From: Gavia stellata
Taxonomy: Eukaryota; Chordata; Aves; Gaviiformes; Gaviidae
DNA length: 64,000 bases
NCBI RefSeq assembly: GCF_030936135.1
Contig: NC_082602.1
Span: forward strand, 26,291,965-26,355,964
Direction: 5' to 3'
Positions 13,326 through 26,600 of this stretch are shown here, piece by piece; the stretch's first letter is position 1, and each line of letters begins with the position of its first letter. The translations under genes were made by a program, and so were the position numbers. The notes under the pieces were generated by a model. The model worked only from the letters and a program-made list of their open reading frames with translations. It was not told the origin of the DNA and did no database searches.

Positions 13326-16300
13326 CTGCTCAGAAACACGGGGCTAAAACGGAGCTGGAGCAATAAGTTTCCTCTCTCCCCTATATACAAGTCAGAGTAA
13401 CGGCAAGGCTGATAGCCTTAGCGATAGTCCAAGGGGTCCCGGGCAAAAGAAGAGCAGGGAGATCATCATCAATCTTCCTCGCACAGATTTACGCGCTACC
13501 CATTAAACTAGAACTGCAAAACACACGTCCTTCCATGCCACCCTCCTCTCTGCGAAGGACAGAAGGGCAGGAAAAACTTTGAAGGACTCCAAGCCTGGAA
13601 AGGGACCTTCAAGAACCGATCGCATCATTTCTGAAAAGCAGTGAACAGTCAACCTCGATGGCTCTCCTAAAATCCTTTCAGCAAATAGTGACCTCGATTG
13701 CCAAAAATGATCTGATAATGCAAAGGCAGCGAGAGATGCGCAGTGAGTCATTGTGTCCCAACTTTTGCCTTTGCAGTGACAGAAGCCACGCTCCCAGCTG
13801 GAGCGGGGTGAGGTTGCCCCCAAGAGGCAAATCCGACACAGCAACTAGAGAGGGAAAATGCTGAATTCTGTTCTGAAGGTACCACATAGGAAGGATTTTT
13901 TTAACAAACCTCCTCATACGCTCTTATTTTTACTTCTCCCTAGCTGAAAACATCTATGGATGGGGTGGGAGGAGAGAGGAAGGAGGTCAGCTTTGGCGTG
14001 TGGTGGGTTGGGCGTTCACCGTGTTCTGCTGGGGCTCCTGAACCACACGACTTGTTTTCCTAGTCTCGCTTGCAGTGTCATTAGAAAGATCAAAAAAAGT
14101 CACTGGATTTTCTTCAGCCACACAAGACATTTGATCCCATACACCTCACTAGGCTCCTTCTGAGCAAGGGCTGGCAGCACCTTCAACAGCAGCTTCTGTC
14201 TCAGGAGCAGAAGGAGAGACACAATCATGGACACAACAGACAGTTTGGAAACTGCAAGAAGTCATGACATGATATCCCTCAGCCATTCACGTGAAGCATA
14301 AAGGCAGCCCACCATGCTGGACCAAAATCCTGGCCTCTTGCAGGGGGTACGGGAGCAGGATGGGGATACCTCCCTGGCACACGCACCACCCTCCAGGGAT
14401 CAGCAGCCTGAAGCTTTCTCAGCCAGGGATGGCCGCGTTGGTTTCAAAGACCCTGATGGACTTTTCTGCCGCAAAACACTCTTTGAACCTCTAAGCTTTT
14501 AGCATCCACAACATCCTGAGGCAAGCAGATGCCCAGCTCCTGTCTCCTTTTGCTTGCTTTGAGCCTTCCTGCTAATAAAAGAACTACAGAGTCTGAAGCC
14601 AAATTACAGAGCAGCATTGAATAACTTCTACCCATTTACCCTTTTTTAGGCCATTTCATTGTCAAGCTCTGCATCTTACTTTCCAACATTACAACTATTT
14701 CTAAGCTGCAGAGATGCAGCCGATTTAGGACCACAGCAATTTCTTCCTGTCTCATACATACACATGCAGATTCCCTCCCAATGGGCTAAACCTGTCGTAT
14801 AATCCAGACTTTAACCATTCCTGGAGCTGCTTTTCAAGAGGACATAGACAGTTTAAATTCCCCAGCTGAGATGTACCCGCAGTACTTACTCCTCCCGTGC
14901 TGGGCTTCTCGTGGGTCCCCCTGCACCGCCGCCCCGCTCAGCTGGAGAACATCCCCTCATCCCCAGCACTGAGCCCCTGCCGCAGCACCCCAGCTTACTG
15001 TCAGCTCCAAACTGAAGGAGTCATCTCCAAAATGACTGTGGCGCTGGCTCCTGCCAGACTCTTAATTACGAGGAAGGCTGACACAGTTTCTCAGCAAATG
15101 GCGTTCACGTACTGTGGGGAAAAACAGAATGAGGGCAAGAGGAAAAATGGGCTAATAAGAGAAAACTAACTGAAGGGAAAAACACGTTGTGCTGTGCAAA
15201 CCTTACCATAACAATGCTGGAGCCCAAAATACTAAAAAAAAAATAGGTTAGTACACAGGGGAGGCAGGCAGCGCTCCACAAACGTGGAGGAGAGGTGATA
15301 TGCAGCACAGCAGCTCGGCATCCTCGTCTGCCAGGCCTCTCCCCACAGCTTGGGTTAGGGCAAAGGGGACAGGTTCAGTTTCCAGCATGCAGATCAATGT
15401 GTCTGAGAGCCTGAACAATGCTGTCTGAAGAGCCCACGGTCAGCCGGCACAATTTACACTGCCTTTATAAAAGCCTGCAGTGTGAATAAAGCATGAAACT
15501 TAACGCCTAGCCATCCTGTGCCCTCTGCGGAGCCTGGCAGCCTTAAGCTATTATTTTCATTCCAGCCGCAGCCTGGGGGTCAGCCTGGAGAGGAAAGGGA
15601 CCCCGCACTCCTGCCTGCACTCCAAGAGCAAGGACTTCCATTTCCAAGCAGGTTTTGAGAGAAGAGAGCCCGAGACCCAGAGGCAAAGCCATGGAGCTTG
15701 CAAGCTGAGCCCCAGCTCCCAGCCACTCGCTGCTCCGGTGAAGGACACTCGCCCGGTAGCACAAAAGCAGCAAAAATCTATTTACCTTTTCTGCTTTTCT
15801 CTGCAAGAGGGAAGAAGCATCGCTCGCCCAGCTTCAGGCAGCTGCAGCAGTGAATGCAAACCCAAAGGGAAGCACTGGGAGAAGGGTGTGTGAAAACAGC
15901 CCCATATCCTGTGGCAAGGAGCCCTCCCCTACACACCGTACGAGCTAAACCTGCCTTGAAAAGCTTTAGGTCTCCCCCGAGGCTGATAGCAAAGATGCCT
16001 TGATGACAATGAAGGCAACAATTCCAGTTTTCCATCCCCTCCCCTATGACCTCCCTATAGGGAACTGGGAGGCGGCAGGGAAGCGGAAGATGAAACACTA
16101 GCAGCACCTCACCATGCAGAGACAGGGGAGGCATTCAAAAAGAGTACGACACATGCAAACGCTGCTTAAAAATCCCCTGAAAGTACATCTTAACCAGCAG
16201 CCTGGAAGTATGGGGACCAGCTTTCGGCACCCAGACCAAACTATCACGACAGGAAGATATGAATGTTTTTCCTCTGTCACCACCCAGCCCTACTTTTGAT

Positions 16301-18483
16301 ACCAGATAAAATATTCCCTTTCAAATTCCTTACTGCAAAGGCAAAGAAGCGCTGGCTCAAAAAAGCGTCAGTCAGGCAAAACTAAAAGCACCTCCGCAAG
16401 GAGAAGCCCTTCAAGGAATTTACTTTCTCCTGCTGATCCTCCCCATCAGCAGACCACACCGTTCCCCAGCACTGAAAGCCCTTTTCAACACTAGGTAAGA
16501 AGGGGCCCCATCAGTAAAGCTGGCAAAACATCTACAAGGCAAAACATTAAGGTATTTTACAGCCCGGGGGAAAGATGGGAAAATGGCAATTTGAACATCA
16601 TTAAGAGCGTTCTGATAACTTAAACCACAAGGAATGAGCTAAATCCACTAATGATTGACCTCTCTGTGCAGCTCCTTTGGAGCTCCACCGGCAGGTCCCA
16701 CAGCAGCTGCCTAGGGTCCTACAAGCTCATCAAGCCTCTTCTCCGCTCTCCAGGCTGGCTCCCCACACAGTGCCCAGCCAGTCCCAAGAGCCTTTTCTCT
16801 TTTTTGGAATGCTGAAACAAGCCCTGATGTGCCAGTGCCAAAAGCTGCCCCTCTGGCACAGTGGGGTATTTCTCACCGGGGAACTTTGGGCAAGAATCTC
16901 AAGATCTTGTAAGCCCAAGGACTGACTCCCCAGAAGAATTAGGAAGGTCATCTCCAGCAGCACCCTTTCTGATTTGCCCCTTTCAGTGTAAAAGAAAGTC
17001 ACACAAACACTAAAAGCCAGTAGAAGGAAAAAACCCCCAAACAACAAGACACAAACCCAAGCCATTACTGTGCTATATATACAGTTCTCCTGGAAAAGAA
17101 GAAAAACAAACATGCAAGACCAGTGTTAATACTGTGGCTTGAAGTATTCCTGCTAGTGATGGGGTCAGCAGAAGAATCCTCTCTGTAAGCCACCTACCTA
17201 GAAGCGCTTGCTTGAATCTCCAGGAGACAGCGTAGTCTCTCTCGCAGCCCACATGCCTAGTGCCCACCCTGGGCTAGGCCACCTCTGAACACCCAGAGCT
17301 GGCTGCTAGACGATGCTGAGCACAGGCACCTTTGACGGAGACAGACCTGGCTTGTCTGTGCTCAGAAAATTACCACTGCAGTATCCATCCCTCATTATTA
17401 AAAAGGTCTTTTTCCACACTGAAATGCTACCTATAAAATCCTATCATGTAGCAATCTCACCAGCTGCTCCACCAGTAATAACGGTGCACTTCACATGTTC
17501 GTTCCAGCCATCTGCTTTTCCCAAAGATACTCTCAGCTCAACTATCAGCGCTGGGGACTTCAGAGAGTTCCTGCAGCCACCGCATCAATGAAGCGTACAT
17601 GTCCTACTGACCTTCAGCCAGACCTACCTGCAAGTCATTAATCACTTCTGAAATCCCTATCCATTACCAAGTTCCACAACAGGAACAGTGAGAATATGAG
17701 ATGTGCAAATAGTTTCACTGGCAGGTTTCTTCACCTTAAAGCCAGAAGTTGTTTTTTTTAAGCCATACAGAGGCTTGTCAGAAAATGAAATTTAAAAAAA
17801 GGCCAAGAACCACAAACATCTATTTTAGAGTCAGCCTTTAATTTGTCTATGATTACTGCAATAAAGTGCACCTAATTTCACATGAAATGAGATAACATGG
17901 CTCTTAATACAGCTAACATAATATCAACAGATAAACCTCAGTGCAAAATTCTTATCTGAAGACAACCAAAGCAGTTAAGACATTTACTGTGCAAACAGCC
18001 TTTTCCAATGCATGTAACTTCTGGCTGGGGGCCAGTAAATGAGTCAGCAAAACACACAACAGCAGGTTTGTGATTTCATTTCCAGGAGTCCTGAAGCAGT
18101 GCTCAGCTCAGCAGTCTCTTGTAAAGACTCTGCAGCGATGCTTTGAGATCATCTCTGTAAGGATACTGATGAGCTCCAATTCAACCCACGTCTAGACTTA
18201 GGCAACTGGGGAATTACTACTCAGCTACAAAACAGATGGAAGAAAAGTCCGGACAAAGCTGGAGGGGGAGAGAGAGGGAAAATGCCAGAATGTATACACA
18301 GGCATTAAGCATGAAAACACAGGACTGGCTGAGCTAAGAATTACTTCAAGACCTTCTCCATTTATAGTAGGCTAATCAGCTGTGAACCCAAGAACTACAA
18401 CGTGTGCCGTAAGACCAAAATAGGGCCCGCAGCCATTTTTTTTGTGAAACAGAGCTGTGGCATGCCCATTTTGTGCAGGGACA

Positions 18484-18489
18484 TTTAAT
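18484..18489 (-). terminator. Candidate poly(A) signal ATTAAA
   Basis: The most common functional variant hexamer, on the minus strand about 2.1 kb after the SLF2 stop. No AATAAA lies between it and the stop codon. A further ATTAAA at 17842..17837 is an alternative. Confidence 0.3.
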
Positions 18490-18731
18490 TAGAAAAGCAT
18501 GTCTGGTTTTGTCATTGTTCTGTTAAATAAAAGTAAATATCAAAGTGGTTATTTCATCTGGAAAAAAAAGCCAGCAGTTTCAATGTGCTTTGAACTGTAA
18601 TACAAAAGCTGTTCATCTAAACCCCTCCCCTTTCCTTCTGCAAAATATACAGGACAGCAACTTCAACTTTACATGGTAAGAAAATATATACACATCACAT
18701 ACAGTAAACATATTCTGCAATTTTTTTAAAC

Positions 18732-18737
18732 TTTATA
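18732..18737 (-). terminator. Candidate poly(A) signal TATAAA
   Basis: Variant hexamer on the minus strand about 1.87 kb after the SLF2 stop, followed downstream by a T-rich run (minus-strand sense). It is one of two plausible signals and is not confirmed. Confidence 0.25.
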
Positions 18738-20610
18738 CAACATCAGTGAGAAAAAATATAAACATTAATAAAATTACATACAATATATTCAACATAGTAA
18801 GCAACTGCTACCAGAGGGAAGGTTCATCAACTACTAAAGACAGGCAGAGCGAAGGACAGCTTTGCCATACCTATGTAACACCATGTAATTTTTTTAGCCT
18901 AAAGCAGTTCTATTGCCAAACAAAGACACCCTTTGAGGTAGATTCTTCCAATTCTTAAATAACATGTTGAGATTTTAAAAAAGGGATTTTCTCCCCCCCG
19001 CTCCCCCCCCAACAATGCCACGAGCATAACTTTTGTTCGAACAAAGATAAGCTGATCATCCTGTGAAGGGCACAGAGACCCTGCAGTCTTAGGCTAACTC
19101 TAACACTTGAAATGAAAGACAAAACATTTAACATGAATTTGTAAATAAAATACCTTCCCTATAAGACATGTGTCCATTCTATAGCAGTTCCTTTATATGT
19201 AATACACATACTTAAGTTTGAAGATTTTTTTTTTTTTTTGAGCCTTATTTTACATTCTCATCTTGGAAAGTTGTAAGGAATTTATCATACAAGACAGGGT
19301 CATCTACAAAAATTAAAAGGAAACAGTATTATAAAATGCACATGTTGATATTATTAAAAATCTCACTTGTTAAGGGAGTCCCAGTTGGTGCTTCTACCCA
19401 ATACCTTATCTTTCTCTTCATATATACACACACACTACAGACAAACCACAGTGTAAGATTTTAAATTATGGCATTTGCAGAGAGAGCACAAAAGGAGATC
19501 ACATCTTGCTTTGGTTATTTCACAAACAGCTCTTGGAGCTTTGCGCACATAATGCGTGTGCGGTAACACTTCACACAAAGGAATTTAGACCTCATACTGC
19601 TTTCGCAGGTTTTACATACGTGGCCAAATGCTCATCTCTTCAAATCTCCACTGAGGTGACATTTTAGGAATAGTATTTTCTCCATTTAGAGAAACTGCTG
19701 AAGCCAGGTAACAAATACAGATGTGATTGTCTCTTTAAAGAGCAGTACAATACTACTGGTGTAATAAGATCTCATCTATAACTTGGTCTTACAGAATCAC
19801 TTCCTGTGCAGTCACATTCACCGCATAAATAAATTAATGTCGGAAGATAAGGGAGTTAAGTTATAATGAATGCATAACTATAATAACAAATTCTATTTTG
19901 TTATTTGATAAAACACAACCACAAAGCAAAGCAGCATCCACTTAACCTGTTTGGGCACAGCCACTGTTAAGCTCTATTTCCACCCTTAAGTGAGCATGAA
20001 AACAGTCACTTCTTCATGCGCAACTGCTGTATTATGTATTTTTTAGAGACATTGGATGGTCATACCAATTCTGCTTTGCAGATTAACATGTGCAGGTAAT
20101 TGTTATTCATCCCAGTTCTGAACCACTTCCTCACCTGCTCACAACAGGGGAGCTCTAATACTGTTTCCGAACTCACATTCCATGTCACAGGGCAGTTCTT
20201 TCCCAGCCATCCTAAAACAATGTTTGCAGGTGTGTGCTGGCAAGAAAACTCATACATACGATATGATTTTCAAATATGTCTTGTGATTAACAACAGAAAT
20301 GAGGAAACTTCCCTCAGCTTTCAATATGATAAAATATTTCTAGCCAACTCAGACAGAGCTATAGAAATAGCTGGGGTTTTTTTCAGTTTACCCACTTCAA
20401 TTTTTCAGAAGTAGCATATTTGTAGTAAAAGCAATGTTAATCAAATTACATCCTTGTGTTTCTAGTATTTGCCTGAATCAAGCTCAAGTTCTAACTCAGG
20501 TGACTGATTTCTTCTGTTCTGACCAAGGTGAAGCTCCATTCATTCTACATCTTCCTTGGTTTTAGAGTTTTTCTGTTATTTCTGTTATTTTCCCTGAACT
20601 AAGCAAGATT

Positions 20611-20646
20611 TCATGAATCTGGCTCCCAGAAGTCATGCAGTTTTCC
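20611..20646 (-). CDS. SLF2: SLF2 exon 20, coding part (last 11 residues and stop)
   Basis: Acceptor ACTCTCTAG, then [11 protein letters not shown] and TGA. Human ends GQLHDFWVPDS, so the C-terminus is intact. The exon runs on into the 3' UTR. Confidence 0.96.
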   Translation of the reverse strand, partial: GKLHDFWEPDS

Positions 20647-23600
20647 CTAGAGAGTAAAAACAAAATTGTAAACAAAGTCAGAAAACCTATCCAATGATAG
20701 AAGTAAAGAGTAGAGTAGGCAAGCACTTAGCTTGAGATCACCACAATGTGTTGCAAGTCCCTAGAATTTTATTTGGAAACACTTGCCAGTTTCCCCATAT
20801 GCGAATCAACCCCGTATTTTATCTCTGAAAAAACAACTTTCAAAGAATTGCATCATTATCAACTTTCATCAATTGCTAAGTAGCTTCTGCAGCCATGTGT
20901 TACTAATTACCATCCCCCTCTATAACAAGAAATGTCACACTCACTACAAATTTTGTCTTTTTTGCACATTGCTGGGATGATTAATAGCCGTTACAGACAA
21001 ATGGTTGATTGCACAATTTTTAACCGAAATCAATACTAAGCATATATGTATAATTTAAATGTTAATTAAGCAATACACTACATTACTGGAAAGCTAAGCT
21101 TTTCCAAGAGGGTAGCTTTATATTATTCCAAGACAGGACTCAAACAGTTGGTCTGATCACATTACAAAAGAAACTTTACAACCCTAGACTGGATGAAACA
21201 GCTCTGAACTCTGGATATCAGTAGAAATTATCCACCTATTCCACCAAGGCCAGCTAGGTATCATGAAGGCAAGTATTAATGAGACACTAATCATGACATT
21301 ATTTACTACTGCATACTTTTACAGAGCATGAAAGGCTTTTCCTAATCATTGCATGAAATTCGACACATTCAAAGTGGGAGGAGTTACCAAGAGCCATTAA
21401 ACATATGCGGATAGAGCCTTGGACTCAAGTAGTCTCCAAGTCACACACTGCCAGATTACAGCAGGAAGTGCATCACTGCATTCCTGCCCAAATGTCCTTT
21501 TTGAAGCACCTGCTAACAACTATAATCAGAGAGAAGCCTTGCAACTTGACTCAGTACTAGCATTTTGGTGTATTACACAAGCCATTTACAAAAGCAGCAC
21601 TTTTAAGGTTAGAGATGAAATCTTGGTTTTATCAATGCCAGCAAAGTAGGAATTTTAATTAAAATCCATTCTAATACATTTAAGTGTATTCTATAGCCAT
21701 GCCGTTTACGAAGAAAAAAATCTTTTTAAAAGAATATGCTATTTTCAAATGCTAAAAAAAAAAAAAAAGAGTTCAATGTACCCTGCAATATGAAAAGAGA
21801 GAAAAAGGTTTCATTACAGTACCTGAGTAGGCCGAGTGGTTTGTATCATATCTTGCCATTTGCCATATATCCTAGCAACTAAGTCTTTTACCTGCAAATT
21901 CAGATTGAGTAGTTTAGCCATTTATGTTGAAAAAGCCAAAAATCATACCCCATCTCCTCCCCCAACCCCAGAAAACCCTGGATAACCCAACACTCAAGGT
22001 TTACTGGGAGGGAACAATTTTACAGCTGGCACAAAGTATCACCACCTCAACTCCAAACAGATCCCTGTAATTTGGGACTCTGAATTCAAAGTCATGTACT
22101 CCACACAAACACGTTACAGGCACATGACTCCCCACATTAAGTGTTTGGACTCAGCATGCAAGCCTCTGGCCTCCAAACACCCACCTCATCCTTCGGGTGA
22201 GTTAGGTTTGTTACACAAGTCTGACTGTACCTAGAAAAGGTGCCTGCAACTGCAATAATAAAAGCCAACTATGCAGCACTGTCTGCTTCTGAAATTAATT
22301 CCTTACACATAAAACTGTGCTTTTTCATAACCAATCCAAGCAGGTGTTTAATCCAAGCCATTCAGAACTGAGATTTGCTTCATATTCTGTGTTAAAACCC
22401 AGCACAGTGGCATCCTCTGGAAGTTACTGTACTATTACACAAATGAAACGATGGGGAAAAACAGAGTAAGATTTTCCCCTCTCAGTGCAAGGGCAATAGA
22501 AACAAAAGTGAAAGTGACCTGAGATACAAAACACTCCAGAGCAAGAGTAATTAACTTATTAAAAGGATCCATGCTCTACTAATTTGGCTGAGTAAAAAAG
22601 AAAAAAATCTTCTTGAGAGGTAAGGACACACACAACTGCAAATGTTTGATTTAAAGCTGAAAAAGCCAAGGCTTTTCAAAGTGGAGGTTGATCAGTTTAT
22701 CACTGATCTGATCTGGCTTCCTATGACACCGTGTAAAGCATGAAAGTCACAAAATTAGGACTACCGTTAGTAAGCCCCACACCACAAAGCAAATGAAAGG
22801 CAATTATCCAAGCTTGATGCTACATCACATACACTGTTAGTTAAAAATGGAGATTTAAGCCAAATCATTAGTTTGAAAATACAGAGACACATGCAAGATA
22901 GACTAGTTTTTCAGTCCTCTGTATCCTGCCCTGCATGTAGCCTCTGCTCTTAGATGTACAGTCAACTATCAGTAACTGCCAGGAAAAGAAACAGAGCAAC
23001 TCTGTGGATCTAAAAGTTGAGATGCCCAGCTAAAAGGAAGCCAAGCTCACATTTTACAGTTGTTAAGAGTCCTGTTGTTAGCAAAAAGAGTATTTTCAGT
23101 GCATTACAATAGGCATATATTTATGTACATGCAAAGACATGATGCAGACAGAGAAACCAGCAGAAAACGAAACCCATGAGGAACTCTTAGAAATTCCACA
23201 GCTAGGATGAGGGAACAATACACATCAAGAACACTAAAACCCACCCCAAAACAAACAAAAAACCCAACTTAACGTGTCTTACCTTAGTTCGATAAAACAG
23301 CCTTGCATCTTCCCTAATATCACATTTTATGTGTTTATCTAAGGCACCACAAAGCTTCAGTAAGTGTTGCTAAATAAAGACAAAAGTGTACAGCTATTTA
23401 AATCCTCCATATCAAAACTAAAAGCTTTCTTCAGATATTATGTCAATTTAAAAATTATATGCTTCAGTTTGATTTATTCCTCAAATATATATATAGTAAG
23501 GAAGGGGGAAAAGAAAGAAAACAAGATCACAAGATCCTCTATCAGTTGCTGGTATGTGCCCAGTAAACCAGATCCAAGAGATTTAAAAAATAGTTTCAAA

Positions 23601-26600
23601 GTATAGCAGAGCTATACATCGCAAATTTTAAAGTTCCTACTAGCTAATTTGTAAATCCTTTCTGTCCCCAAAGTAGCAAGTGCAGCGCCACTCAGCTCTT
23701 TTATCATTGAAAAAAGTTCTGAAATTACAACAGCTAAAAATAACCTTTTTAGTAATGATGACTCAGGTCATTTTCTTTTGTAGGAATTGGCTGAGCAGGT
23801 AAAACATATCCAAGGTTTATGCACTGATCTTTTATTTCTTTCTAAATTTCTGATTACTTTAATATAGTAGTTTTGCAACTTCATAATCTCTGGATAATGA
23901 CTCCTAAGATCTTTCGCATTCTGTGAATTTCTTCATAAAATTCCTGTTCTCAATCCCTCACTGAAGAGCTGCAAAGAGGCTCCGCTCTGCAGAACAGGTG
24001 AGAAACGCTGAAATTCTACTTATAAACATTTGTTGGTGTCTCAAGACCATAACAATTTACCCCATCTAACTGGAAGAGGACCAGAAATTAAACAGTTACA
24101 TTGATTTTATACAAAGTCTAGCCTGTACAATATACAGCCACACCCCTCTTGCCACTTGATGCTAACAGGTCAGTGACTCTTTCTTCATTAAGAGACATAA
24201 AAAAAAGATCAAGTTCTCCACAAATCTTCAGGAAGGCATTTGTAAAAAACAAATCTCAAAAGATCATCACAATATAATAATTTTCTTTAACAAAGATGAT
24301 TTTTGTTTCAGATTACGCTCTGTGATTATCTTTTTGCATTGAGTAGGAAACCGAGACACTTACACCCTGAAATGTAACCAAACATTACTGCTTTCCCTGT
24401 CAAACAGTTCATGTGACAGATTTCTCAAAAGCCAAGACTGATTCCATGGGGCAGAAGGTGTACACAAACACCTTGCAGCAAGCAACTCACAGCAAATGAT
24501 CAAGAAATCTGTATAGGATTACTGAAAGGCTAAGCAGAATATATCACTTAACAGATGTTCACATCACATGGCACAAAGGAACTATCACTACAGAGAACAG
24601 AAGAGATAGTCCTAGCTTTCACTTGCTGCATGGCTGCATTCCCGCACAGAAAACCATGCTGTGTTTGAACATATTTTACTGGATATTTTCTTATAAGCTG
24701 AAAAATTTCAACCCTCCTTCAAGAGTTCATAGGATCACTGGACTTGTTAGAATTTCTGAGTTGAGATCTCCCGTTACTTTCTGAGAAAGATTAACAAAAT
24801 AAATGCCTGCTGATCCATAGCCTTATGTTTTGAGGTAGTTCCATTTGCAGAAATGTGGAAGGAGGTTTCTTTCTCTGCAGTTAAGTGCAGAGAAAGCTCT
24901 TCTGCATTTACTTTGCCCCAGAACAACAAAGTTTCCCCCCAGTGCTATTATCCACTGGTCATCTTCTATCACATGATAGCACTTAACAAAATAGACCAAA
25001 TGTGCATAATAAATAGTCTTTTAAAATCTAAAGATCTAGCCACTGAAGTTACTTACCCTTTGATTAGAATTTACAACATCAAAGAAACTAGCTTCACTGA
25101 CTAGATGAAGGAGGACATAGATTAGGTAGTATGCCTGGAGAGAAATCAAAAGAGCTTTAGCAGTCAAAGCACAATCATAACTCTTCACATCTAGATACAG
25201 CCCTATCTTGCTTTCTGGAATGATTCCTCCAACAGCCAGATCAATGGACAAGTATGTCTACACGTTCGCCTAAATAACTAATTTCAAACAGTACATTCAT
25301 ATATTAGAAACATTTTAAAACAGTATTACACGGTTTTAAGTTACTTAAGTAACCTACAAAACTTCCTGTAGTTCTAATTACTGAAAATTAAATTTAGTAG
25401 TTGGCTTCATTTTCCCATCATCTACATCCAGATCAAAATACTAAGAGATCCCATGACAGACTCAAATAACCAAACCAGTATTCAGTTTTTGGATGGATGC
25501 AAATACTAAATCTTTCAAATATTGTTTATGAGAAAAGGTTCATAAAAGATTCATAAATCTTTCTGAAGCCTGGAGGTGAAGGTCTGGCTCAGCACCAGCT
25601 TCCACTGATTACATCAGAAGGGAGGGAGGATGGTCCTCTGATTACAGAAGACAGGACTCAAGACATCCATGTGACTTCGCCATTCAGAAAATCTGACCAT
25701 TTCAGTGTTTGTAAAACAGCCTAATACAGCTTCCTCCTCCATCACATGCTACTTCTTTCCTTCCTCCATGACTATAATCAAAATTGAACATAAGTCATAT
25801 TTTAATTATATAGATGAACAGCAACAAAATAGCGTATGTACAGTTCCATATACAAAACTGTCCTCAGTTAACAGAAATTAAAAAGAAACATTCTCACAGT
25901 TGTAGATGCATAAAAAGACAAATGCAAAAAAAGCACTATCAGCTATATACCTCCTGTTCTAGTTCTGTATGAAGATGGTCTCCATCAGCATTCTGCTGCT
26001 CCAGTCCTTCTCTCATCTTCTTTAGTAGATTAGAAGGTTTCATGTACACCAGAAACTGATGCAAAAGAGACATCTACAGATACAAATATTAACAAATTGG
26101 ACTGGTGTACTGGCAACAGAAAATTGGAAACCAGTAGCCACTACAATATTATTTGGCCACTAAGACAAGAACATAAAAGGGATTTTTAATTAAAATGGAG
26201 GTTTTCATGGTTTGGGTAATTTTTGACTATTCCTAAAGTGTTTGTACATTGCCTCAGTAAAAGGTCAACCCTAGGAAAACAGACTCTACATCAACACAAA
26301 AGGAAGACTCAAAGAAGCGTAGACCTCTTTCCAATGTCCAAAATGAATTTTTAGGCACATAAACAATACTGCACTTGCAAGCTGCAGAACATGCACATTA
26401 TACACATGTGCAAATATACTTCTAATACTAATCTAAACTAAAAATCACTAATTGATTGTTTTGCAAGGTTCTTGAAAATAGGCTTACAGTATTAAAACAT
26501 AAAACACAAACAATAATGCACATGTTTTCTAAACTTTCAAATTATACACACACACCCCCATCCCACTTAGGCAGTACCTGCTTGTCACTGTCATCAGGTA

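Larger units (their letters stand above)
5161..17800. other. GC-rich then mixed intergenic region, no gene recognised
   Basis: Between the left CpG island and the SLF2 3' end. I read the open frames on both strands and found no conserved domain or consistent exon chain. Contents of note: a two-copy 35-bp repeat near 8061-8117, homopolymer runs (T/A at 12052-12073, A at 12557-12571), and AT-rich blocks in GC-rich surroundings at 6920-7080, 10960-11060 and 13200-13330 that could be regulatory. GC content drops from about 16-18 kb rightwards. Confidence 0.6.
18480..20610 (-). other. SLF2: Probable SLF2 3' UTR (left end uncertain)
   Basis: Starts directly after the SLF2 stop codon. The sequence is AT-rich, has no coding frame of note and carries no recognised mobile element. 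There is no canonical AATAAA on the minus strand between 20610 and about 17800; the nearest candidates are TATAAA at 18737..18732 and ATTAAA at 18489..18484. The left boundary given here is a guess based on the second candidate, and several ends are possible. Confidence 0.45.

Noticed and set aside
16730..17113. Hydrophobic minus-strand frame resembling a membrane protein (127 codons)
   Set aside because: The hydrophobicity follows from a T-rich strand; no conserved family, no start context and no neighbouring exons.
17865..18530. AATAAA hexamers on the plus strand (about 17870 and 18525)
   Set aside because: Could mark a convergent plus-strand gene ending here, but no plus-strand exon was found nearby; AATAAA is common by chance in AT-rich DNA.
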